A stretch of DNA of 64,000 nucleotides, taken from positions 1,298,501 through 1,362,500 of the forward strand of contig CALZFC010000082.1 of assembly GCA_945643635.1 (NCBI GenBank), given 5' to 3'. The position numbers and the translations under genes were made by a program. Of the stretch, positions 12,671 through 24,660 are shown in pieces (the first letter of the stretch is position 1; each line of letters starts with the position of its first letter). Source of the stretch: Allodiplogaster sudhausi (taxonomy: Eukaryota > Nematoda > Chromadorea > Rhabditida > Diplogasteridae). The notes under the pieces were generated by a model, which saw only the letters and a program-made list of their open reading frames with translations, was not told where the DNA came from and ran no database searches.

Positions 12671-13279
12671 GAGGGAAAACACCGAAAAACTATGTGAGCC
12701 TTCAAATTGCAGCGTACCCTTCGCACTCTCATACGCGCGTGATATTTTCACGCAGTGGGTTTTTTTTCGAGCTACGAGAATGGAGATTCTCACAATCAGA
12801 CAGGCTCTAGTAAAGTAGATGTCAAATGAACAGTTGAATTTCCCAGCCACGAGACTTAGTTGCTGTTGCTGTAGCCGTTGACCTGGGCGAGTGAGCATTT
12901 AAAAGAGCAGTGCGAAGCGCAACCGTAATCTATTTCAATATTCGATGCATTTAAAACCAGAGGAATGTAAGTATATAAATTATGTAAATGCTCAAATGAA
13001 GACTGAGTCGATGACCACCTTGCGATGCCACTTAAAAGGTTAACGTCGGCGCTTCCAAATCGGGAGTGAGACGACCACGCCGTGAAACAGGTCGTTGACT
13101 ACATCAAAAAGCAAATCAGACGGTACCGTCATGAACGCTGTTTTCGATTGGCAAAAAGGAGCATCTTGTAGAAAACAAAACTAAGGTGAGGTTGAGCGTC
13201 TGGACCATTCCCTTGTTAGTAACCTGTTCACGCAAATATTTGACGAAAGATATGGCCAGAATATTGATCGTTGTTGTTG
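12671..13279 (+). repeat. repeat A, right copy
   Basis: Direct repeat of 9885-10503, starting one base after the LTR edge and ending at GATCGTTGTTGTT. It includes the same KpnI-like GGTACC and AACGCTGTTTTCGATT landmarks. Divergence from the left copy is visible by eye, including a missing ACATACAT segment. Confidence 0.7.
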
Positions 13280-13650
13280 GAAAGAGATGGCGCCCTTGAC
13301 GAACAGCGAGCCGCCAAAGCTCAAACCAACGCCTGAATCTCTCCAAAAAGGTTAAATGACTTTCTTCAACAAATTTCTAACCTGTTATCGCTAACCTACT
13401 ACCGGTGAAGCCTTAGTTGTCGAGCAGAGTACATATAACATAAGAGAGAGAAAAAGGGGGGAGGGGAGAACTGATACAAACGGAAAAGTACAGATGAATA
13501 AAAAAGTTAACGTCGAATGGGATGAGAGATCAACCTTTTTTCGTTTGCCGTTCACTTCTCCCGTTCCTGAATTTGTCATTTATGAATTATAAGGCGATTA
13601 GTATGCCTTTAAACTGTGAATACATTGGTACGACAATGTGCTGCACCGAG

Positions 13651-13960
13651 CAGTGGTGCAAGTTGGCCCAACTTTTTTGGGCCCGGCCCGGCCCGCGGGT
13701 TTCGGGACCTTGAATTTTGGGCCCGGGCCGGCCCGATTTTTTAAACATGTCAAATTCCTACTTCTAATTCGTCCCTTTATCATTAAAAAAAATTTGAGCA
13801 TGTTCGCCTGCAAATTTACGAAAAACGGGCCCAATCGGGCCAAGGGCCGGGCCCTAGCTTGGGCCCGGCCCGGCCCGGCCCTACAGGGAGGGCCCTAGCT
13901 TGGGCCCGGCCCTGCCCGTCCCGGGCCGGCCCTAGTCGGCCCGGGCCTCTTGCACCTCTA
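13651..13960. mobile_element. small non-autonomous hAT element (310 bp)
   Basis: Terminal repeats CAGTGGTGCAAG and (reverse complement of the right end) TAGAGGTGCAAG match at 10 of 12 positions. They are flanked by a perfect 8-bp target duplication, GCACCGAG, at 13643-13650 and 13961-13968. Both subterminal regions are packed with GGGCCCGGCCC repeats, like the autonomous hAT at 46200. There is no transposase. The 8-bp duplication and CAG-type end identify the superfamily. Confidence 0.88.
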
Positions 13961-14205
13961 GCACCGAGAGAGAGCCAGGCTACAGTCAAAGTTGACGTTG
14001 CCGAACACCCAATCAGCCAAAGGATGAACCATGTTTGCTTGACGTGTTCGATTGTCTCTTCTCTTCACTCTAACGTCGGTTTCTCTCGCCTGAACATGCA
14101 CACTCATCACTGAATATCACTGATTATTCTAAACACTCAAGTCATCTTCCACCATTGCGCTGCTCAATGAGCTGCATATCAAATGAAGTGCATTCGAACG
14201 GAATC

Positions 14206-14240
14206 CATATAAAAGTACGCCATCCAATTGAGTTCCATCA
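14206..14240 (+). promoter_or_regulatory. TATA box and initiator-like site of the C6-type gene
   Basis: TATAAAAG at about 14207 is followed about 30 bp later by an initiator-like CATCAGT. The ATG of the signal-peptide exon is at 14396. The spacing resembles the promoter of the ShKT gene. Confidence 0.45.
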
Positions 14241-14395
14241 GTCGCGGTGCATTTGACCTACTACGGAACACCTTGGTTCGTCTGGCAAGTTTTCCAACAA
14301 GTCAGTCCGCAGTTAGATCGAATAATATTTATTTGTTAATTATATAAATATCTTAATTATATAATAATTATTTGGCAATTCAGATATCCGCTTAA

Positions 14396-17300
14396 ATGGT
14401 GATGATTCGGAGTTTGTCGACTACTGCTTTGGCAGTATTACTCATCTTCATCTTCTTTCCTTCACGCCCATTCAAACCCGGTCATCAAAAATGGTCACAC
14501 CAATACGCAGCTCCTTGAAAAGACCGCAACGCGTAACCGCGGTTGCTTGAGCCAATGCTGCCGTGGTATGGTAACTTTTAGCAACTGAAAAAACGCGGTC
14601 CCATGATAACCGACGGCCCCGAACCAGCTTTGAATTTCCCGCATTTTAATTTTGCGCATAAAACATGTGATTTTGGCTGCGTACAGGCAGGCTCCGCCCA
14701 CTTACCCGTAGCCATGATTTAATGCATAGTGATGAACATTTTTATTATGGGCTGAATGGGCGTGCCTTCCGACGCAAATGCATTCTTCGGTCAGTTCAAC
14801 TTTCCTTTCATGACATCCTGAATATTCACATTTTGGATCCCGGCCAATATATAGTCGTCTTATTAAGAGTAGAGTTATGGGCTTTCGTATTATTGTCCTT
14901 GACAACATCAATGTCATGCTCAATGCCAACTTGCACCTTTCTTGTGTCATTGATGGAAATTCTTGCTAATGGATATTATTTTGTGATTCTAATGGATATT
15001 ATTTTGTGATTATAGGAAAGATTAAATGGAATCTTAATCATAAAACTTGAAAGTCTCATCCAAAAAGAAAATGCAAAAATATTTCCAATGTTCATCCTTG
15101 AAAGATGCGCTCAAAGTCATGGGAATCTGTCCTTTCCTGCTGCCATTTGTCCACCCGCCACCTTCGCAGATTCCTGCTCGTGCAACAAGGTCATTCCGGC
15201 GGCGAATGGCACGACGGGCGGCGCGAACTGCCAGACGGGCGCGACTTGTGATCCGAGCAAACTGCGAGAGGACGCCTGCATCGTCTCGTGTCTTCAGCCA
15301 TTCGCGCAGCCAGTTGTCAGTCAAATCAAGAAAAGTATAGTACTGGACAGTATACAAAAGAAATATTTTTTGGAATAGTTTTTGTCATATCTACTGCGTG
15401 AAGAGCCTAAAATCACTATTTTTCGATTATGATCGTGGAATTGTCTAAAGTCCAATTGCGCAGGAAAAATGTTCAAAATAGCACAAAATAATGACGCTGA
15501 TTCGTCGCTGCAGTACAAGACCGGTCTTTCGTGGTTGGCGGCGGACAAGATAAACTGTACAAGTGGCTCGTTCTATGCGAACAACAAGATCATCAATACG
15601 ACAGCGCTCAACTGCAAGATTCTTCCACGTTAGCATGGAAATGTCATGGAATGTTCAATGATCTCGGAATTGCTTTTTTAATATTAGAATTTTTGGACGT
15701 TTTTGATGATGCAACAAGTTGGTACTATATTCTAAAAGAATGACTCAGGCTGCGATCAGTGCACGTTCACCATGTCACCGACGTGTCCAGCCGGCTACTC
15801 GTGCACGACCTCGACGCTGCTCGAGAAGAATCCGTACTCCAATTGCACGACGCTGCGCTGCCCGAACGGCTACACCGCATCGGTATACATACACACATTC
15901 TAGTTGTTTTATTAAAAAGAAGCGCCGAAAGTGGGCTTAAGAAAGCGCAAGAGAAGCGTGTATTTTTCATTACCTTGCTATTACGATGCCACACATTCAT
16001 TTATCTATTCATTTCAAGAACCACTACCTGTCGCAGTTTCACATCAAACGGCCATTCAGCCCTAACAGATTGTTGATTCATGGCTCCGGAGAAGTGGGCG
16101 GAGCCAGGTAGTGCGTAGCCAAATTGAAATCATTGATGCGAAGTTTTCAATTTGGCTGCGTACAGACACGACAACGTAGCTGTTGGTTGGTTATCCATAG
16201 CATGCATAATGCTGACTAGCAGCGCAGCCATTTTACACGGCCGAGTTTGAATTACCGTGCACCACAAAGGGGAAAATATGTGCCGGCATCTTTGCCGGAT
16301 GCAGCGATAATTGCGAGATTAAGAGTGGACTCTCCTCTTTAGGTGACACGCTCCGACTCGACTCGACGCTCACGTGCACTTCGGTGAACAATCAGTGGAA
16401 GGACTACGCAGGGACGTTCTACGCGAATCCGCAGATTCCTTCTCGCAACGTCCTCAACGAAGAAAGATTCAGGCTGCGATGATTGCTGCGATCGGTGCAC
16501 GTACACCATGGTATCCACGTGTCCGGCCGGCTACTTGTGCTCGAGCTCAGCGGTGATCGAGACGGGCCCGGATTACCCGTGGGACATCTGCACGAGGCTG
16601 CGCTGCCCGGACGGGTATATCGGATCGGTATGCACATTGTCGTTGTGTCGTTTAAAAAGGAGTGCCGAAGGGCTTAAAAGGGGCAAAAGCGTGTAGTTTG
16701 CGTAATCCTGCGATTATAATTCTGCGAAGGTATGCACCTTGACACCGAAAGTTGTGTGCAGTCATGTTTGCCGAAGGCGGCGATAATTGCGAGACTCTAC
16801 AACTTTAGGTGACGCACTCCGACGGCACGGTCACTCAATCCGAAGACTCCTCTTATATGCACTAGAGAGAAGAATCAGTGGATGAACTTCGATGGGGCGT
16901 TGTACACAAATCCGCAACTGACATGCGCCGTCCTTGGTTAGTGCAATCAAAGAGCCAAAAACAGTTCCCACACCGACGGATACAGAAACAACATCTTCTT
17001 CTGGTACAATCTTTGGAACTGGTAAGAAAAACGCCAAAATACACATGCTGTAGGTCAGTGCGACGTTCAAAAGTGTGGGCCTATAAATCCGATCTTCACT
17101 GATGACGGGCAGACCAGCCAAGAAGGCTATCCATTCGACAAGACAGCCCAGCTGACATTGAATACAGACAGCTGCACGTGGTCATGCTCTGGTAGCAGCA
17201 GCAGCTTCTCCTACCTTGCCGTTGTGGTGCGCTCGTCCATGTCTCATTCGATTGATTCATTTGTGAAAAATTAACAGACATGCAAACAACGCAAGGAATC

Positions 17301-17924
17301 AGAACGAAAATGTTGAATATTTCCTTTTTTAACAAGTATTGTTTAACTACCACCAAACTCATAACACTAAGTTGTCTTTAGGAGCAGGACGGTGACAAAT
17401 TCCGCGCCGGAAATGAAGCCGTCTGCCGCCCGTACAACACCCACTGGATTCTCACCGATGTGGCGCGTATATATGATAATGATTACGAAGTTCAACAAGC
17501 TGGCAAGACCTATTGTGCTTTGCAAGGTACGCACAGAAATTTAGTTGAGGGTCCAGATGGGTTCATATCAGAATCCTTTGTTTCATGACATAATTTTTTT
17601 CTTGATTCAAAGATATCGAATATGCTCTCTAACGTTGTTTGTGATTACAGTCTAAGCCCTACACATTTTCAGAATGCACCAATGAATGCGCAAGCTTTTT
17701 CTAACAGCACATAAACACGGATTCTTCGTTGAGCGGAAGAATTGTTTTGGACTAATAAAAAAATGAAGGTGGAGCGGCAGAAGCGATAACGACGACTTCC
17801 ACAATGCCAATCACCACATCTACAGCACCAACACCGACCGACAAGGAAACCACATCTTCTGCTGGTACAATCTTTGGAACTGGCAATAAAAAACGCCAAA
17901 ATGCTAAAACATTTTAAAACAATA
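14396..17924 (+). CDS. secreted multi-module protein with nematode C6-type domains and Thr linkers (partly decayed)
   Basis: Exon 1 (from 14396) encodes a signal peptide (MVMIRSLSTTALAVLL). Later exons alternate first and second halves of a Cys-rich domain resembling the nematode C6 domain: 15170-15310 (SCSCNKV start), 15514-15630 (INCTSGSFYANN), 15749-15882 (CDQCTFTMSPTCPAGY ... CTTLRCPNGY), about 16344-16467 (CTSVNNQWKDYAGTFY), 16473-16627, 16809-16936, and 17382-17526 (VCRPYNTHWILTDV ... TYCALQ). Thr/Pro-rich linkers lie at about 16953-17052 and 17790-17900. Many exon edges have good donors and acceptors. Lesions: the second-half exons near 16344 and 16809 are out of frame relative to the paralogue at 20132, by a deletion and a frameshift. 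The protein would be extracellular; the role is unknown. The gene is interrupted after 17924 by a foldback element. Confidence 0.5.
14480..14710. repeat. dispersed repeat sharing a GGCTGCGTAC block with 16080-16170
   Basis: TTTGGCTGCGTACAG and GGCTCCGCCCAC near 14675-14700 recur around 16090-16170, where GCGTAGCCAAATTGAAA and its complement form a short hairpin. Both lie in introns of the C6-type gene. Possibly a small non-autonomous element; its ends were not resolved. Confidence 0.4.
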
Positions 17925-18091
17925 AGTGGTTTATCTAAAAGAATTATTTAAAAAAATTCTTTCTCGCAATAATTCCGATCTTTTTTTCTTTTACGAGTTA
18001 TATTTTTTCCGAGTCATCCCTGGTATGTTGTCATATCCTAAAGAAAACAATTATTGGTATTTTCTAAAATAGTAATTGGTATATCCTAAAA

Positions 18092-19773
18092 TGGGGCCCC
18101 GGACAGAACCGCAGCGCTAAGAACCGCACTGTCATTAACCGCACTGGCCATAAACCGCAGTGGCCAAAAGAGCAGCGGATAAAACCGCAGTGACCAAATA
18201 TCGCAGCGGAAAAGTGGCCAAAACCGCAGCGTCCAAAACCGCAGCTGCCAGAAGCGCAATGGCCGAATATTTTCGTTTGGGCTTAAAACCAGAATTGCAT
18301 TCAAACTTAAACAATTGTTACACAAAATGGTTCATTTGATGTAGTTTTTTATGCTCTTTAAAATGGTATATGATTTGTACATAAAAAATTAAATGTTAAG
18401 GTCGAAAATTGACATTTTGTGTTATAGGCCAATTTTTGGTGTAAAAATATTGCTGAATATTTCTTAGCAAATATTTTAAAATTGTTCTTTTGAAACATCT
18501 AGAATTCAATAATGGGTATTCCAGGATTCTTTGAAGTTCTTTTATGATATACCACAAAAAGTACTCAAAAAGTCAAGAAATTTCATTTTTACGAGCCTAG
18601 ATGGCGAAATAAATGTACGAAAACTCCTTCGAACCCGACTATCAGGTCATTTGTGAGCCGATTTACCAAAAAGGTCATAACCATTCGAAAGAGCAGAGAC
18701 TTTTACATAACATATCCACCGATGAAAGAGCAAAACCTGTACATGTTTCAGAAATCTTGAAATAATAAAAAAATCAAGTACAGGATTCCACTATTTTGAG
18801 CTGTTATGCGAAAGCTGGCACCAATGGAAACTATGTTCTAACTGTGCCATTACGTTGTTTGAGACGAGAAACATAAATTTGACGTAAATTTTCTACTTTT
18901 GACTACCATCCATGGTACTTTTGCAAGAAGAATGAAATATAATATGCAGAAAAATTTCATTTCGATCAAGCGTACCATGGATGGTAGTCAAAAGTAGAAA
19001 AAGTTATGTTTCTCGTCTCAAAAAACCTAATGGCACAGTTAGAACATAGTTTCCATTGGTGCCAGCTTTCGCATACAGCTCAAAATAGTGGAATCCTGTA
19101 CTTGATTTTTTTTTTTTGATATTTCAAGATTTCTGAAACATGTACAGGTTTTGCTCTTTCATCGGTGGATATGTTATGCAAAAGTCTCTGCTCTTTCGAA
19201 TGGTTATGACCTTTTTGATAAATCGGCTCACAAATGACCTGATAGTCGGGTTCGAAGGAGTTTTCGTACATTTATTTCGCCATCTAGGCTCGTAAAAATG
19301 AAATTTCTTGACTTTTTGAGTACTTTTTGTGGTATATCATAAAAGAACTTCAAAGAATCCTGGAATACCCATTATTGAATTCTAGATGTTTCAAAAGAAC
19401 AATTTTAAAATATTTGCTAAGAAATATTCAGCAATATTTTTACACCAAAAATTGGCCTATAACACAAAATGTCAATTTTCGACCTTAACATTTAATTTTT
19501 TATGTACAAATCATATACCATTTTAAAGAGCATAAAATACTACATCAAATGAACCATTTTGTGTAACAATTGTTTAAGTTTGAATGAGATTCTGGTTTTA
19601 AGCCCAAACGAAACTATTCGGCCACTGCGCTTCTGGCCGCGGTTTTGGCCGTTGCGGTTTTGGCCACTTTTCCGCTGCGATATTTGGTCACTGCGGTTTT
19701 ATCCGCTGCTCTTTTGGCCACTGCGGTTTATGGCCAGTGCGGTTAATGACAGTGCGGTTTAGTCCGGGTCCCC
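18092..19773. mobile_element. 1.7-kb foldback element with about 0.8-kb inverted arms
   Basis: Two long arms (about 18092-18925 and 18970-19773) are near-perfect inverted repeats round a short spacer holding CCATGGATGG. The outer end of each arm has a tandem array of an about 14-bp unit built on AACCGCAGTGGCC. Candidate target duplication CCTAAAA is at 18085-18091 and 19773-19779, but the exact edge is ambiguous by a base or two. Each arm contains the same short ORF (63 aa in one arm, starting MYENSFEPDY) with no recognised homology. It sits inside the C6-type gene cluster. It could be a foldback (FB-like) or giant MITE-type element; the transposase class is unknown. Confidence 0.8.
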
Positions 19774-19834
19774 CTAAAACAATTATTTGGAAAATAATTA
19801 TTTCTCGCAATACCGTCAACGAAGTACGATTCAG

Positions 19835-20560
19835 TCTGCAATCAGTGCACATACACCATGGCACCAACGTGTCCGGCCGGCTACTCGTGCTCGAGCTCAG
19901 CGGTGGTCGAGATTGAAATGTGGAGTGAATGCAATAGGCTGCGCTGCCCGGACGGCTATGACGGATCGGTACACACATTGTCGTTGTGTCGTTTAAAACG
20001 GAGTGCCGAAGGGCTGAAAAAAGGGGTTTGCATAACCCTACGATTACAATTCTGCGAATGTATGCAGCTTGACACCGAAAGCAGTCATGTTTATCGAAGG
20101 CGGCGATAATTGCGAGGCTCTACAACTTTAGGTGACGCGCTCCAACGGCACGGTCACTCAATTGGATCCGGATTTTCATCTTATGTGCACTAGAGAGAAG
20201 AATGAGTGGATGAACTCCGATGGGACATTGTACACAAGTGACATGCGCCGTCCTTGGTTAGTGCAATCAAAGAGCCAAAAACTCATTCTTTAGTTCACGT
20301 ATTTTTGCCTGACACAGATTCCACCACCGTAACCACGACCATTCAACCGACGACCACATCAACAGTTCCCACACCGACGGATACCGAGACAACATCTTCT
20401 TCTGGTACAATCTTTGGAACTGGCAAGAAAAACGCCAAATTGCTAAAACATTCAAAAACAATAATTGGTGTATTACAAAACAAATATTTGGCAAAAAAAA
20501 TCTTTCACGTAGCACTGTCAACTACGTTTGATTCAGGCTGCAATCATTGCACATACACTT
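19835..20560 (+). pseudogene. C6-type module copy broken by the LINE
   Basis: First-half exon 19835-19968 (CNQCTYTMAPTCPAGY, then CNRLRCPDGY, donor GTACAC). Second-half exon 20132-20256 (SNGTVTQLDPDF, then CTREKNEWMNSDGT) lost part of its last codons, giving a frameshift before the conserved final Cys. A Thr/Pro linker exon follows from 20318 (DSTTVTTTIQPTT). Another first-half exon begins at about 20537 (CNHCTYT) and stops at 20560 where LINE sequence starts. The exon order matches 16473-17050. The remaining part of the domain was not found beyond the LINE. Confidence 0.6.
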
Positions 20561-20677
20561 TTACTTACTTTACTTTATTTACGGCACCGGAGTGACACGT
20601 GGTTGAGAATTAGCGAAAATAAACATGTAATAGCAAATATAACAAACAGATAGAATTGTACAGATGGCACAGTAATA

Positions 20678-22110
20678 TCATGAGACAGCAGTGAGCACGC
20701 GGTTGGATGAGATGATGGAGGGGGGAAAGGCCATAGACTTAGCAATTGAGTTAAACATCTTCTCGGCGCGAACAAAGAACGAGTGGGATCGTGCGTTAAT
20801 GCGGCCGGGAGGGCAGACAACTTGAAATGACAAGCCACGCGTACGCGAATTACGGAAATGAAAATGATGAGGGTATTTACAACAAATTTTCCTATGACCA
20901 AAGATAAAACGACGCGCAAGTGTAAAGTCATTCTCATCGCGACGAGATTTCAGAGATGGAATACAAAGAATGCGATTAGGTTCTTCGCTAGAAGGGAGAG
21001 AAATAGCGGCGTAACCAAGACATCGACGAAATATAATGCGTGTGAAATAGTTCTGGACTTTTTCTAAAATACGGATATCCTTTAAGAGAGAAGGAGAGTA
21101 AACGGTGGTGCAGTTCTCTAGAATTGACCTAACATAGATAGTGTATGCAGAAAGGAGTACGTCTTTATTCCTAGTTCGAAGAGAGCGCAGAATTATGTAT
21201 GCCTTAGACATAGCGGAAGAGGCCAATTTAGAACAATGAAGAGAAAAAGACAACTTGGAATCAATGGTAATTCCTAAATCGCGGATTTCATCAACAGGGG
21301 AAAGCGGCTGGCCATTGAGAAAGTAGGTTCTGCGCGGATTCAATCTACCAAGATGTAGTACTGAGCATTTATTGATGGCTAGAGGGAGTTGCCAGGAGTC
21401 AGCCCAGGATGAGACAACATTGATAGATTCCTGGAGGTCGGGATTGGATCTAGAGGGCGCAAAAGAGTAGAAAATTTTAAGATCGGCAGCGAAGCAACGG
21501 GCGCTGGCGCCGCGGGCAGAAACAAGGATAGGGAGGTCGGCAGTATAAAGGATAAAGAGGAGGGGGCCGATGACGGTTCCTTGAGGGATTCCGCTAATCA
21601 CAGCTCGTGGGGAGGAGAGGGACTTGCCTACCCGGACAGAAAATGTTCGATCAGATAAGAAATTGTTTAACCACCGAATAATAATATTAGGGAAAGAGAA
21701 ATTCTTGAGCTTATGAATGAGCTTAGTGTGACTTACCCTATCAAACGCCTTAGCGTGATCAAAATATACAATGTCCGTGCAATGTCCGATATGAAGAGAG
21801 TGGGTCCAATGTTCAAGACAATCAAGTAGTTGAAATTCTATTGATCGTTTAGCTCGGAAACCAAATTGTTCGTCAGGTAAAATGGAATTATCGTTGCACC
21901 ATTTGGACAACCTACGACATAGCAGTTTTTCGAAAAGCCTAGAGAACATGCAAGTTATGGAGACGGGGCGGTAATTGGTTGGGTTTGAAAAGGGTGGTTT
22001 CTTCTTAATGGGTACTACGATGGAGTGCTTCCAGATAGAGGGGACAGTGCCAGAGTTGAGGGAGAAATTAAAAATATATTCTAGCGCTTCACTAATAGGG
22101 ATAGCTTCTT
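20678..22110 (-). pseudogene. LINE reverse transcriptase part of ORF2, altered active site
   Basis: Contains the standard RT blocks: NPTNYRPVSI, EQFGFRAKRSIEFQLL, DHAKAFDRVSH, SGIPQGTVIGPLLF, then the catalytic box as FAADLK instead of F-x-DD. One of the two paired Asp is replaced by Ala (GCC), so polymerase activity should be lost. The frame continues upstream of the ATG at 21949 to about 22110 (PISEALEYIF), where a 1-nt shift separates it from the endonuclease frame. The 3' tail has the usual FTLARRFIFGH-type end and stops at 20678. Confidence 0.85.
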
Positions 22111-23535
22111 AATGAACCTAAGATTAAAATGGTCGGGAGTAATGCATGAGCTATTTGGCCAAACTTCAATAGCACGACAAATATCGTGTCTGGCAAAGAT
22201 AAACTCGAATGGAGTCCGTGAGGAGGGAGGAGGAAGCGGTGGTAGTGAACCATTATCTAAGGTGAAACTATTACAAAAAGTTTCAGCAAGAAGTTCTGCC
22301 TTATCAACATCAGAATAGCAATCGTTGCCAGAAGGGCTAGAAAGTGTATCAACACCACGTGGCTTAGAGGATGTCTTATTGCGAATATATCGGAAAAACA
22401 ATGAATTGTTCTTTGAACGAATGATATGTTTCTCTACATTGCGGGCATATTTTTCTACTGCCTTATTATAACTATCGTTAACACGTTTAAAATCTGAGTC
22501 GGTGGAAACGGAGGGACTAGAGAGGGAAGTAAGCCAAAGTCGGTAGCGTTTCCGCTGTAAACGTAAAATATGATCTGGAAGACGATCACCGTGTAAGCTA
22601 ACTCTTTTATATGGGACAAAAAGAGAATCGTGGAGGGCGGCTACAAGCTGAGAATACATCGTGTCTATATCAGAAGCAGAGGAAAAAGATGAAGGGAAAG
22701 CATATGAGAGAAGAAACGAATTTGCTGCCACAAAGTCACATTTGGAATAATCCTTAACATAAGTGAATGAGGGTGCTGGGAATGATAAAGAGAGAGAAAA
22801 AGTAACAGTGCCGTGGTCCGATGAAGCAAATGGGGGACATACCTTGACACAAGACAGAAGATTGGGGGAATTGCAAAGAACGAGATCTAAGATGTGGTTA
22901 TTGCAGGTAGGGGAGGGTGTTAGCTGTGCAAAGAAAGAGGTCGTGGTAAAGTCAAGAAAAAGTTTGGAGAGATGGGAAGGACTGCCGACCTGGGGTGGGG
23001 TAGGGAAAGACCAGAAAAGATCAGGGTAGTTGAAATCGCCTAGCAATATCGATGGATGCGCGCAAGTACTGAGATCTCTGAGTGATTTTATAAGAATAGA
23101 ATTGCCTTCAGCGGATGCAGAGGGAGAGCGATAGACTGTGAGGACTCGTACAAGATAACCGTTAAACGACATGTCTAATGCTAGCAATTCAAATGAGCCG
23201 GCGTTGGAATCAGAGCAGACAACTTTAGCTGAAATAGCAGAATGGACAAAAAGTGCCACGCCACCTCCTTTGCGACGGAGGCGGTCATTACGGTATACAG
23301 AGTAATTGGGGTTGCCATTTAAAAGAAATGAATCAGGAATCTTAGGGGAGAGCCATGTTTCTACAATAGCGACAAGACCGTAGGACATACTTAACAGATT
23401 TGCTAATTCAGCGGATTTGTTAACGACGGATCTAGAATTAAAGAGTATGGCTGTGCAACATGGGGACAATTGCTTGGAAACGTCTTGAAATGGCCTTCGA
23501 GATATCTTCAATAGTGATGATTGATAGGGGGCCAT
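22081..23535 (-). pseudogene. LINE apurinic-type endonuclease part of ORF2
   Basis: Exonuclease-endonuclease-phosphatase domain. Visible motifs are LFNSRSVVNKSAEL (Asn), VETWLSP (Glu), NDRLRRKGGGVALF, LLGDFNYPD (Asp/Asn) and SSDHGTVTF (the final Ser-Asp-His). These are the APE-type residues that nick target DNA. The region continues towards RT with a KYARNVEKHIIR segment, then runs out of frame at 22081. The APE-type nuclease and RT order fit the CR1/L2/Jockey group. Confidence 0.85.
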
Positions 23536-24660
23536 TGGTGGAAAGAAGACGAGTTATGATTAGGAGGGGGCCAATATTGGAGGCGCTGGGGTTGGAAGGG
23601 GGCCGGTGAATAAGGGGTGGCATTGCGGTTGCCATATTGATGAGGGTGAGATGGTGGGGGCGATGGCAAAGAGGAGAGACGAGGGATGTTAGAGACAGAT
23701 GAGAGACGGCGAGAACGAGGGTGTGGGAGAGAATGTGATTGATTGGCCTGAATGCGATTTGAAGATGATAGGTGCGACGGGAGTTGGGCAGGGGTTGGGT
23801 GGTGCGTGCGTGGAGGACGGAAGAACTTGGAGTAGTCGGCGGGAGGACGGGGAGAGGATGGCTTGATTCCTCTTTGGGCGAGAGTGAGAGAGGGGCGAAC
23901 AGAACAATGATAGAAATCATTCGAATGCGCAAGGCGATGGGCGGATTTAATAAATTGGTGTTGGATCGAGGAATTGGGAAGGACCACTTTGAGGAGTGCG
24001 GTGCGCGAACCGCGAGAAGGGAGAGGGTAGACAGTGACGGGAAGGGCACAGATGTTCAGGTAGGAGGTGGACAACGTCAAAATAGAATTGAATGTTGACA
24101 GCAGCGGAGCCAACGCCATAGTCTACTCCTGAGACGACCACTGATCGGCGGCGCTCGGTGCGATCATGCTTTTCCTCCTACGTCTCGAAAGAGTGGTCAA
24201 AGTTGGGAGGGGGAGAGGAGGAGGGGGCAGGTGCAGAGAGAGGAGCGGAATTGGCAGTGGGGACGGAGGCAGCCCGAGGGTTGGGAGGGGAAGGGGAAGA
24301 CATTTCGGTGTCACCATTGGCAGAATTGGGGGGAAGCAAATAGCGAGAAGAAAGAAGAGCATCAAAGTGCGCCACAAGATCAAAATGGGCTGCCTCCAAC
24401 TTGGCCAAGCGATCCTCCTTTTGGGCGATGAGGGCAGAGAGGGCGGCGTTTTCGGTGTCCTTGGCAGCAACTGCGACGACCAGTGCGTCGATCTTCTGGG
24501 CCATGCGGTAGACGACCTCGTCCTCGCTGAGAGCGTCGGAAGGTTCTTGTTCGACTGGACGGCCCCGCTTACGTCGATTCTGGAATGCATCGGCGAACGA
24601 GACAAGAGGAGAGACCGGCTTAGGGGGAGCAGGAGAAGAGGCAGAATCATCAGCAGACAT
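23508..24660 (-). pseudogene. LINE ORF1 in two frames
   Basis: The first part (24660-24178, 160 aa) starts MSADDSASSPAPPKP, has a basic RRKRGRP patch and a heptad-like helix (NAALSALIAQKEDRL), and ends in a stop. The second part (24119-23508) carries a segment typical of CR1-like ORF1 proteins (VKVVLP-like ALLKVVLPNSS, then SVRPSLTLAQRG), followed by a Pro/His/Ser-rich tail. The two parts are in different frames, so at least one lesion or an overlapping arrangement separates them. The role would be RNA binding. Confidence 0.6.
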
